DNA of 64,000 bases from Cladorhizidae sp. MBARI D1340-BT2 (lineage: Eukaryota; Porifera; Demospongiae; Poecilosclerida; Cladorhizidae), in NCBI GenBank assembly GCA_028752905.1, contig JAQNBH010000002.1, positions 37,392,975-37,456,974 of the forward strand. The letters are read 5' to 3'. Shown piece by piece: positions 11,212 to 19,620 of this stretch; position 1 is the stretch's first letter; each line of letters starts with the position of its first letter. The position numbers were made by a program, and so were the translations under genes. The notes under the pieces were generated by a model that saw only the letters and a list, made by a program, of their open reading frames with translations, did no database searches and was not told the origin of the DNA.

Positions 11212-11605
11212 GGGGGGAAGAGGGCTGAAAACACATATTTTTTCTATTTTTTTTTTTATGGGTCCAAAAGGGTTCATAATATGTCTGGAGTTTGAGTTTC
11301 AAGTTTCAGAGCAAGTGAATCCTTGCATCAGAAGATATAGCCATTTTTATACAGCGCATTTCATTTCATTTCACTTCACATTGGAAGAGGTTCTCTCCCA
11401 GTCTTACCTGGCTACAATCGGGCGGTCGGCGATGATCGCCTACCCAAAATACAGTTTTTATATATCAAAATGTTGCCAATTTCATGGAGACCCTTACCAG
11501 TCGTTTGCGCAATGAATTGGCCAGGTTGGGGGGTAGTGCGCAACCGCTAAGACGAGCACGTTTTTTTAGGTCAAGGTTCACTTGAAACTTTTACACTGTT
11601 GAGTT
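11212..11605. other. Transposon-like 5' flank, non-coding (unit A)
   Basis: The sequence begins ggggggaagagggctg after TTAA and leads to the Mutator-like first-exon remnant. It is nearly identical in B at 30488-30885 and absent from C. The start after TTAA could be the end of an older element, but no matching far end was found. The 85- and 107-residue open frames here have no recognisable domain. Confidence 0.4.
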
Positions 11606-12267
11606 ATGGGGAAGAGAACAGAGAAGCATTTTAACAGAAAGGCCAAGGATTCAAGAAGAGTGAAGACAAGAAGAAGAAAGCCCTACAGGCGGCTGTTGTT
11701 GAGCCTGTCACAGTAGCCGCGCAAGGCAAGTTTTAATGTTTATCTCCATACTAAAAAGTTACTAGCTGTTTCCTTCCTTAGTTAGTGAGTTTCTTGGATC
11801 CTGTGGGTGAGGTAGCGCCTTCTGTGAACCTTCACTTACCTTGCAATCAATTGCAAATGTCTGAAGATAGGCCAGTTCCATTGGTGACTATGACCAGTGA
11901 CTATGCCCAGGAAGAAGTTGGCTCTCATGGATCGTTCAGCTGCTTCTGTGGCTGTTGCTACTGGATCTGCTGGCTCTACCTCTTTGGACTTGGGTGGTGT
12001 TGGAGAACTAGGTAAGGGTAATCGTATAATAAATTTGATAAGCTTAGAGAGGTCATAGAAAGGTGTAATAAGTTGGTAACTGAGCTCCCTTGCAACTGAA
12101 GCCCGTAGGGCAGGCATGGTTTACTTTTTGTTCAAATTGTAGTAACACTCGAGACATCTCAAACCCTGTATCTGTAGAAGCATTCTTTGAACATCCAGTC
12201 AGTTACTGGGTCCTCGCATTGCTGGAATTAGTCATTCTGGTCTGGAAGACATCAAGCTGCAGTATCC
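11606..12267 (+). pseudogene. Mutator-like transposase N-terminal remnant (unit A)
   Basis: A first segment starts with ATG at 11606 and reads MGKRTEKHFNRKAK. After a frameshift it continues as KKSEDKKKKALQAAVVEP to about 11722. A possible intron follows. From about 11781 a second segment holds, in shifting frames, KKLALMDRSAASVAV, then NRIINFDKLREVIERC, then a CSNC pair with TRDIS, then LGPRIAGISHSGLEDI near 12210-12255. A basic start, an NRIIxxxxL block, a CxxC pair and a G-R-I-G-type helix resemble the N-terminal region of animal Mutator-like (MULE) proteins. This is assigned by eye only. The remnant has several frameshifts and stops abruptly at 12267, where an element end begins. Confidence 0.4.
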
Positions 12268-12357
12268 ATGAAGTCCATACCATGAAGTTTGCAGAATCTA
12301 CGGAGCTCTAAAGTTGTAACCATAAGTTTTTTTAAAAATGCAACTGTTTGCCCGCAG
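12268..12357. mobile_element. Degenerate element end related to the palindrome arm (unit A)
   Basis: From atgaagtccataccatgaag onward this repeats the outer part of the palindrome's right arm (11120-11207). It ends in a decayed terminus, tgcaactgtttgcccgcag, with no TTAA. The same end is at 31549-31638 (B) and 48185-48272 (C). It suggests an older, larger member of the same family next to the piggyBac-like gene. Confidence 0.55.
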
Positions 12358-12362
12358 AGGTA

Positions 12363-12470
12363 TCTCTGTTGCCTAGTTCAGTATAAGTGTCTCGGTTGCT
12401 TAATTCAGCTTAAGTCGCTCTGTGGCCTAGTACATCATATGTGTCTATGAGGCTTAGTTCACTTTCCCCA
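12363..12470. repeat. 27-bp degenerate tandem repeat, four copies (unit A)
   Basis: Four diverged copies start at 12363, 12390, 12417 and 12444, each around a gttgcctagttcag-type core. They precede the first recognisable transposase codons. The same block occurs in B (about 31644-31751) and C (about 48278-48385). Confidence 0.6.
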
Positions 12471-13648
12471 AGGGGCAGTGAAAATTATGACATGCTGGGG
12501 AAAATCCAACCTCTTGTCAGCCATTTTCAACACAATTTTTCATCAATATACAAGCCGAACTGCGAGATTGCAATCGATGAGGCTATGATCAACTTTCAAG
12601 GTCATTCATCACTGAAGCAATACATGCCATTGAAACCCATCAAAAGAGGAATCAAGGTGTGGGTTCGGGCTGATAGCCGAAATGGTTTTTTCACACAGAG
12701 ATTTACACGGGTAAAAAGAAAGGTGCAGTTGAACACCACTTGGGGGCAAGAGTGGTCAAGGAACTAACGTGTACTTTGACAGCTTTTTTTACCTCGCATA
12801 GTCTGTTGGTTGATTTGGAGAGGAGAGGGAGTTATGGCTGTGGGACAGCCAGGAAAGATAGGCGTGGTTTACCCGAGGAGCTGGAGAAAGGCAAATTCAA
12901 GAAAAGGTAAAATGTGCACTAGATTAACACAAGTTAGTGTTATGCCACAAACATTTTGGGGTTGTATATCAGTTCATGCATGTTATTTACCACAACTATG
13001 AGATACTCATTATATGAACTTCTAAACATTTTTAGGGGCCAGTCACTAACCACGCAATGTGGAAAAGTGTGTGCAAATGCATGGCAGGAACGAAAAATCG
13101 TCATGATTATGTACACCAACAGCGACCCCAAGAGCGTCACCTCAGTCATTCGGCATACAAACAATGGCTGCAGAGAGGAAATAAGCTGCCCCTTAGCTAT
13201 CCAGTCCTACAATAAATACATGGGAGGAGGGGATCAGATCAGAGGATATTATAGGTGCAGGGTGAAAAGCTACAAAGACATATTTAACTTTCTGATCGAT
13301 GTGGCCATAACAAACGCCTTCATTCTACACAAAGGATGGTCAGGAAGCGGAAGTGAACTTACGATCAAGAAGTTCAGGATTCAGTTAGCCAAGGAGATAA
13401 TTGGAAGTTATTGTAGCCGACGCAGAGCTGGGTGTGGCTCCATTATCAAGAGTCTTCCTTTCCTCCACTTCCCAATAAAGAACCCTGTAACCTCTGGGAA
13501 GCGCAGTCGAGGACATTGCACTTACTGCTACCAGCAACAAAAGAGATCGGACAGCCAGTGGTACTGACAGGATTGTGGCATATGGCTATGCCACACTGGA
13601 ATTGCGAGCACCGACTGCTACTTATTGTGGCACAAAAACAAATTATAG
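12441..13648 (+). pseudogene. piggyBac-like transposase pseudogene (unit A)
   Basis: piggyBac transposases cut and paste at TTAA using three Asp residues. The frame from about 12470 gives YDMLGKIQPLVSHF, then AIDEAMINFQGHSSLKQYMP (first Asp codon 12576-12578) and GIKVWVRADS. A frameshift then follows, because this copy lost four bases near 12693, has a 31-bp deletion at about 12767 and has one extra T in the tract near 12783. VYFDSFFTS can be recognised around the second Asp. A 129-bp GT-AG intron (12907-13035) precedes GQSLTTQCGK. NKYMGGGDQIRGYY holds the third Asp (13232-13234), and FLIDVAITNAFIL follows. A TGA at 13565-13567 interrupts the Cys-rich tail, which would otherwise run to TAG at 13648. 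The N-terminus is missing. Confidence 0.9.
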
Positions 13649-13931
13649 TCACGTTATTGGAATATAACCTTCTCTCTCGATATGCACCAATGTACTACAT
13701 TGTATTCATATAAAATGATATTTTTTGCGGGTAATCAAATACAGCACGTTGTCATTCATCAACCACTTTAGTTATTGCAATTTGGTTTCACTCGAATCAC
13801 AACTGTTAGCTTTGACAAGCTACAAACCAATTTACAGCTTTTGATTTAAAAAAATTAGTTGTGGGGGTCTGCCAAACAGAGGAGGGTCCTGCCTTGGATG
13901 TTTTAACATGCATCTTCTGACAAAACATGCC
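13649..13931. other. 3' flank of the piggyBac-like pseudogene (unit A)
   Basis: This unique AT-rich sequence is present in B (32930-33213) and C (49600-49883). No terminal repeat with TTAA could be identified. It runs into the 17-bp array. Confidence 0.4.
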
Positions 13932-15580
13932 TCTAGCATGGTTATATACCTAGCATGGTTATACACCTAGCATGGTTATACACCTAGCATGGTTATACAC
14001 CTAGCATGGTTATACACGTAGCATAGTTATACACCTAGCATGGTTATACACCTAGCATGGTTATATACCTAGCATGGTTATACACCTAGCATGGTTATAC
14101 ACGTAGCATAGTTATACACCTAGCACGGTTATATACCTAGCATGGTTATACACCTAGCATGGTTATACACCTAGCATGGTTATACACCTAGCATGGTTAT
14201 ACACCTAGCATGGTTATATACCTAGCATGGTTATACACCTAGTATGGCTATACACCTAGCATGGCTATACACCTAGCATGGTTATACACCTAGCATGGTT
14301 ATACACCTAGCATAGTTATATACCTAGCATGGTTATATACCTAGCATGGTCATACACCTAGCATGGTTATACACCTAGAATGGTTATATACCTAGCATGG
14401 TTATACACCTAGCATAGTTATATACCTAGCACGGTTATACACCTAGCATGGTTATACACCTAGCATGTTTATACACCTAGCATGGTTATATACCTAGAAT
14501 GGTTATACACCTAGCATGGTTATACATGTATACCTAGCATGGTTATACACCTAGCATGGTTATACACCTAGCATGGTATTACACCTATCATGGTATTACA
14601 CCTAGCATGGTTATATACCTAGCATGGTTATACACCTAGCATGATTATATACCTAGCATGGTTATACACCTAGCATGGTTATACACCTAGCATGGTTATA
14701 CACCTAGCATGGTTATACACCTAGCATGGTTATACACCTAGCATGGATATACACCTTAGCATGGTTATACACCTAGCATGGTTATACACCTATAGCATGG
14801 TTATACACCTAGCATGGCTATACACCTTAGCATGGTTATACACCTAGCATGGTTATATACCTAGCATGGTTATACACCTAGCATGGTTATACACCTAGCA
14901 TGGTTATACACCTAGCATAGTTATACACCAAGCATGGTTATACACCTAGCATAGTTATACACCTAGCATGGTTATATACCTATCATGGTATTACACCTAG
15001 CATGGTTATATACCTAGCATGGTTATACACCTAGCATGGCTATACACCAAGCATGGTTATACACCTAGCATGGTATTACACCTATCATGGTATTACACCT
15101 AGCATGGTTATACACCTAGCATGGTTATACACCTAGCATGGTTATATACCTAGCATGGTTATACACCAAGCATGGTTATATACCTAGCATGGTTATACAC
15201 CTAGCATGGTTATACACCTAGCATGGTTATACACCTAGCATGGTTATATACCTAGCATGGTTATATACCTAGCATGGTTATACACCTAGCATGGTTATAC
15301 ACCTAGCATGGTTATACACCTATGTAGCATGGTTATACACCTAGCATGGTTATACACCTAGCATGGTGATACACCTAGCATGGTTATATACCTAGCATGG
15401 TTATATACCTAGCATGGTTATACACCTAGCATGGTTATACACCTAGCATGGTTATACACCTAGCATGGTTATACACCAAGCATGGTTATACACCTAGAAT
15501 GGTTATACACCTAGCATGGTTATACACCTAGCATGGTTATACACCTACCATGGTTATACACCTAGCATGGTTATACACCT
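13932..15580. repeat. 17-bp minisatellite array (unit A)
   Basis: This direct repeat of ctagcatggttatacac has about 97 copies. Frequent variants are tatatac for tatacac, atagtta, and catggtattacac. The first nine bases equal the ctagcatgg core of the 34-bp array, and 34 is twice 17, so a common origin is possible. Confidence 0.97.
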
Positions 15581-15668
15581 AGTCATGGAACATCCTCTTC
15601 TAAGTCATGGAACATCCTCTTCCAAGTCATGGAACATCCTCTTCTAAGTCATGGAACATCCTCTCTAT
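15581..15668. repeat. 22-bp tandem repeat (unit A only)
   Basis: Four copies with core agtcatggaacatcctcttc and period 22. The array directly follows the 17-bp array and is not seen in B or C. Confidence 0.9.
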
Positions 15669-16134
15669 GTACTTTTGGAATCTAGCATTGAATTGGGTTG
15701 CATGGCACCGAGGTTATGTTCATTTCTGCCTCAAAGATCTCTAGCGGAGACGTTCTGAATATTATCGCGATGGATCTTTGTGACTAATAAAGTAGATTTC
15801 TATCAGTTGTACAGCTTTCTAAATGTGATATTCGCATTCCCCAGTTCAAAAAACATGTCAGGTGAAAACTTTTAGACCAATGAGACCAGAATTGCCTGAT
15901 TTACATCAATTTTAGTGAGATATGGGCACTCGGAGATGTAAATGCGTGGGCGTTGAGTACGTGAAAAGACCAATTTTTTGGAATTTATGAAAAACGGTGT
16001 TCCTGACCTCATGGAGAGCTAAAATTTCGGATTTGACCTATATATGTATGTTTGTATCTTGCCATGGTTGGAGGCTGGAAAAAATTTGAGATGGGTGGTG
16101 TAATGGCCTAGATGATTTGACATGGAATGACCCG
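15669..16134. other. Unique segment (unit A only)
   Basis: This non-repetitive sequence separates the 22-bp and 32-bp arrays. I see no open frame of note, no RNA gene and no transposon end. B and C lack the whole 15581-17976 region. Confidence 0.5.
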
Positions 16135-16690
16135 TATGCCAACAGAGTGAGTATGCTTACATCAGGTATGTCAACAGAGTGAGTATGCTTACATCAGGTA
16201 TGCCAACAGAGTGAGTATGCATACATCAGGTATGTCAACAGAGTGAGTATGCATACATCAGGTATGCCAACAGAGTGAGTATGCATACATCAGGTATGCC
16301 AACAGAGTGAGTTTGCTTACATCAGGTATGCCAACAGAGTGAGTATGCATACATCAGGTATGCCACAGAGTGAGTATGCTTACAACAGGTATGCCAACAG
16401 AGTGAGTATGAGTATGCTTACATCAGGTATGCCACAGAGTGAGTATGCATACATCAGGTATGCCAACAGAGTGAGTATGCATACATCAGGTATGCCAACA
16501 GAGTGAGTATGCATATATCAGGTATGCCAACAGAGTGAGTATGCATACATCAGGTATGCCAACAGAGTGAGTATGCATACATCAGGTATGCCACAGAGTG
16601 AGTATGCTTACAACAGGTATGCCAACAGAGTGAGTATGAGTATGCTTACATCAGGTATGCCACAGAGAGAGTATGCATACATCAGGTATG
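16135..16690. repeat. 32-bp minisatellite array (unit A only)
   Basis: This direct repeat has core gccaacagagtgagtatgca and period 32, about 17 copies. Some copies lack one base (ccacagag) or carry a duplicated gagtat. The block at 16350-16440 recurs almost unchanged at 16580-16670, which shows multi-copy block duplication. Confidence 0.95.
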
Positions 16691-17060
16691 TCAGGCTAGA
16701 ATACTAGCAGCAGCACAGGTGCACTCCATCCCTCAAGCATGATCATCAATGTTTGAAACTAGACTCCTGGTTTCTGTTTATAACTGGACTCTTGAGCAGC
16801 AGGGCATCCAAGCAGCATGGTCAGATGACAGGAGGGTAATCAAAGGTCTTGTTGCAGTATCAACAGATGGCGACTCCTTACCTTAGCTGCTCTACACCTC
16901 TACACAGGTGTTATGACTTCAATGTTTGGTGATCCTTTACCGTAGCTCTTCTACATGTGGCATCAATGGTTGGTGACCCTTTACCTTAGCTCCTCTGGGC
17001 AGCATTAATGTTTGATGACCCCTTAACTTGCTCCTCTACAAGTGCAGGTTAGCCTATAGC
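16691..17060. other. Unique segment with a short degenerate repeat (unit A only)
   Basis: From about 16860 a motif combining tttggtga with cctttacc and tagctcctctaca occurs three to four times at irregular spacing of roughly 50-65 bp. The rest is unique. No gene is recognised. Confidence 0.45.
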
Positions 17061-17380
17061 CTGACCATACTACTGCAGGTTATAGCCTATGCTTCCTATA
17101 GCCTGACCATAGTAGTGCAGGTTATAGCCTGTGCTTCCTATAGCCTGACCATACTACTGCAGGTTATAGTCTGTGCTTCCTATAGCCTGACCATACTACT
17201 GCAGGTTATAGCCTGTGCTTCCTATAGCCTGACCATACTACTGCAGGTTATAGCCTGTGCTTCCTATAGCCTGACCATAGTAGTGCAGGTTATAGCCTGT
17301 GCTTCCTATAGCCTGACCATACTACTGCAGGTTATAGCCTGTGCTTCCTATAGCCTGACCATACTACTGCAGGTTATACA
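17061..17380. repeat. 42-bp minisatellite array (unit A only)
   Basis: This direct repeat has core ctgaccatactactgcaggt and period 42, between seven and eight copies. Two copies carry agtagt in place of actact. The period is a multiple of three, so a 128-codon frame (17028-17414) stays open. Its product would be a pure repeat peptide, and I do not call it a gene. Confidence 0.95.
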
Positions 17381-17383
17381 TAT

Positions 17384-17401
17384 CCCTAGCCCTAGCCCTA
17401 G
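17384..17401. repeat. Short CCCTAG run, telomere-like variant
   Basis: Three perfect copies of ccctag. This differs by one base from the animal telomere repeat CCCTAA. A five-copy run is at 55472-55501. Confidence 0.6.
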
Positions 17402-17517
17402 TCATAGTGAATAGCTATAATCTTGCTAGCTGTCATAACTATAGCCACACTAGCTACCACAACTAGTTAGGCTGTTAGTTTTTATTATAATATAATAGAA
17501 ATTATTGTTTTTAACAC

Positions 17518-17600
17518 TCATGGATGGATTAGGTAAGATATAGCATGGATTAGGTAAGGTACAGTATGGACTTGGTAAGGTGTAGCATGGACTAGGTAAG
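17518..17600. repeat. 21-bp tandem repeat (unit A only)
   Basis: About four diverged copies with core tggattaggtaagatatagc and period 21. Confidence 0.75.
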
Positions 17601-17712
17601 GTGTGGTTGTTTCAATAAAAATATTGCGTAGACATTTAGGCACACACCCCAAAATATTCTTAATCCTAAAAGTCCATCCTAAAAGTCCATAGCTAAGCTA
17701 CATCCACGGCAA

Positions 17713-18219
17713 TTGGATAGAGGCGGGGGAAATGCACTATATCAATCTGCACGTGCTAGTCAAGCTTATACGCTCATAGAGCTCAGGAAGTCACACATCC
17801 TGCACGTGCTCATAGAGCTCAGGAAGTCACACATCCTGCACGTGCTCATAGAGCTCAGGAAGTCACACATCCTGCACGTGCTCATAGAGCTCAGGAAGTC
17901 ACACATCCTGCATGTGCTCAGGAAGTCACACATCCTGCACGTGCTCATAGAGCTCAGGAAGTCACACATCCTGCACACAAAGCCGGAAGATGTGGAGATA
18001 GTAGCAGTGGATCGTTGCATGTATGGCCCTGTTCAGCCAGTAGTGGAAACAGTTAGTCGAGGGAATGCACTGCTGAAGTTCGAGTGTGAAGCAAAAGTGA
18101 TAAACAATTTCAAGTATTTTTCTTTAAGAAAATGCAATAAAACCCAACTTTTAACCATTATTGTACTATATATTGTAGTATTTGAACAAATTTTAATGAA
18201 AAAAGATTCAATTGATTAA
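17713..18219 (+). CDS. 168-codon open frame through the 36-bp repeat, unknown
   Basis: ATG at 17713 opens a 168-residue frame, one of the longest in the window. It crosses the 36-bp array, where each copy adds the 12 residues VLIELRKSHILH. It then enters conserved unit sequence reading EDVEIVAVDRCMYGPVQP, followed by an Asn/Lys-rich tail. In B and C only the part from VVDRCMYG onward exists, because the array is absent. No family is recognised. The start lies in unit-A-only DNA and no splice or regulatory signal is evident, so this is probably a chance frame preserved by a repeat of period 36. Confidence 0.18.
   Translation: MDRGGGNALYQSARASQAYTLIELRKSHILHVLIELRKSHILHVLIELRKSHILHVLIELRKSHILHVLRKSHILHVLIELRKSHILHTKPEDVEIVAVDRCMYGPVQPVVETVSRGNALLKFECEAKVINNFKYFSLRKCNKTQLLTIIVLYIVVFEQILMKKDSID
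17772..17976. repeat. 36-bp tandem repeat (unit A only)
   Basis: Five to six copies with core cacatcctgcacgtgctcat and period 36, one of them shortened. Each full copy contains CACGTG and GAGCTC palindromes. Confidence 0.93.
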
Positions 18220-18305
18220 AATATTAAAATATTGAAGTATTTACATTTGATTTTACCGTTTAGGATATTTTTAAAGGGGTGGGTTTTTTTAAACCCCGAA
18301 CCGGG

Positions 18306-18337
18306 TTTTTTTTACCCCTTTCATGGGGTAAAAAAAA
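18306..18337. other. 13-bp stem hairpin with A/T tails (unit A)
   Basis: An 8-T run followed by acccc pairs with ggggt followed by an 8-A run across a 6-nt loop. It is preserved with small changes in C (about 52260-52292). In B the whole region of about 65-70 bp is missing at 38131, leaving ggggtggtttttatt. Confidence 0.7.
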
Positions 18338-19549
18338 CACCACCATATTTTTATTAATATTTCATTATAGGACATGGGATATATTTTTTTAATTTATGTA
18401 GTCATCATTTGATAGTAAAGTACTAGAGGATGGCACATGTGTTTTTAGTAAATCCTTTACTCTGGCTCTTAAAAGGTAAAGTTAAGGGAAACGGCTTTTT
18501 TTTAACCCCAATTGACTATATTGGACGTACCCACACTCTGTTCTTCCTTCTCCTATTCCTCCTCCTACGCCTCCTGAGCAAAAGAATCAAAATAATAGCC
18601 TGCTTCACTGCCGAACTTCGAGTCATAAGTCATAGCGTAGTCGAGGGTGTGGCAAGGTAAAGGGTCGTTCCTCAATTGGGCTTGCAGTGACGGAACTAAA
18701 CGGGCTAATTTGTGACTTCGTTGTGGTTGCCGTTTAAAATCTTTGTCACTGACAGTTGGACAGGCCACAAGGTGAAACTTAACGCTACATGGGTTAGTGA
18801 CGGCTTACTCTCCTGCAATGCTGGTGAAGAAGCAAGTCTGTGATTGAGTTGATCTAATACTGGTAAAGGGTGGCTAAAGTAGTAGACTTGTTGGTTGATG
18901 TGTTGCTCTAGGCACTCCAGCCTACCTCTCAATATGCACACATGGAGAGGGTCTGGGCAAACTGGCAGCATAGCTTTGTGCTGCACAATGCACAGAATCC
19001 ATGATCATGCACTACCCACATTTGCTACCTGCAACAAGCACCTTCTTCATGACTACATTTAATAACAGCACTGCTATCCCATAGCTTATGGTTGCTAGGG
19101 ACATCTCTGATGGTTGCTAGAGATTAACTTGAAAACTGTCATTAAAAGACAGATCCTTCTCGTTGACCTTTGACCTTGCACCTTATCCCTTGCTAAGGGT
19201 CAACTTGGGAAATGCTCTGTCAAGTTATGTTCATGCCACCTAATTAGGACTTTGACCTTTAACAGTTATTTTGTTCACACACAGAGACAGACATTGAGGA
19301 GGTGATAATACAACTTAGTTGGTGTGACTATACTGCTGAGGTATTTCTTGAAGATGTCCACATACGACAGGTGAGCACACGCCAGAAATACTTTACACAC
19401 GTCCCCTTGGTACACTTTGCTTGAGGTGGAGGTCCGTATGGGGAGGGAGGGGCACATTTCTCTGTGTGTATGTCAGCGTATAAGACTTGGGTGAAGAGGT
19501 GTGGTCAGTGTGTTACTATGTATATTATATATATATATGTATATATGTC

Positions 19550-19605
19550 CGAATGCAATGACTAAGGTTAGGTTTGGACAATGACTAGGGTTAGGGCTTG
19601 GACAA
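19550..19605. repeat. Telomere-like TTAGGG-containing sequence at the unit end (unit A)
   Basis: The sequence contains ctaaggttagg and ctagggttagggc within two rough copies of an aatgact...gg motif. It lies just before the next unit's 34-bp array. The same sequence ends unit C (53501-53557). Confidence 0.45.
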
Positions 19606-19620
19606 TGTCTGTGTGCTAGA

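Larger units (their letters stand above)
1..19620. repeat. Composite tandem unit A (left-truncated)
   Basis: This is the first of four head-to-tail copies of a large composite unit. Its order of arrays and unique segments is repeated in B (19621-39007), in part in C (39008-53571) and in its first third in D (53572-59220). The right boundary is where telomere-like sequence (19550-19605) gives way to the 34-bp array at 19621. The same junction recurs at 53571/53572, so it is a true unit boundary. Unit A alone carries the TTAA-flanked palindrome (10436-11207) and the 15581-17976 block of 22-, 32-, 42-, 21- and 36-bp repeats. The left end is the window edge, so its full length is unknown. Confidence 0.9.
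17977..19620. other. Unique 3' segment of the unit (unit A)
   Basis: This conserved single-copy part of the unit matches 37859-39007 (B, truncated) and 51932-53571 (C). It holds a T/A-flanked hairpin (18306-18337), a minus-strand open frame of 93 codons (18705-18986), a minus-strand frame of 60 codons (19275-19457), a TA microsatellite (19523-19540) and telomere-like sequence at the end. The two minus-strand frames look somewhat protein-like (for example CILRGRLECLEQHINQQVYY and YVDIFKKYLSSIVTPTKLYY), but I cannot assign them. They may be exon remnants of an unknown gene on the minus strand. Confidence 0.5.

Noticed and set aside
13446..13652. A minus-strand frame under the piggyBac-like C-terminal region (also 32727-32933 and 49397-49603)
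   Set aside because: It is a shadow of the transposase tail, which matches the family on the plus strand.
17028..17414. A 128-codon frame over the 42-bp array
   Set aside because: It is a pure product of a 42-bp period. It starts and ends at the array edges and is absent from B and C.
18430..18660. A 76-codon plus-strand frame (also 38219-38449 and 52384-52614) with a Leu-rich stretch
   Set aside because: The hydrophobic run comes from a ctcctcctcc-type tract. No domain is seen, and conservation between units is expected for any sequence in a recent duplication.
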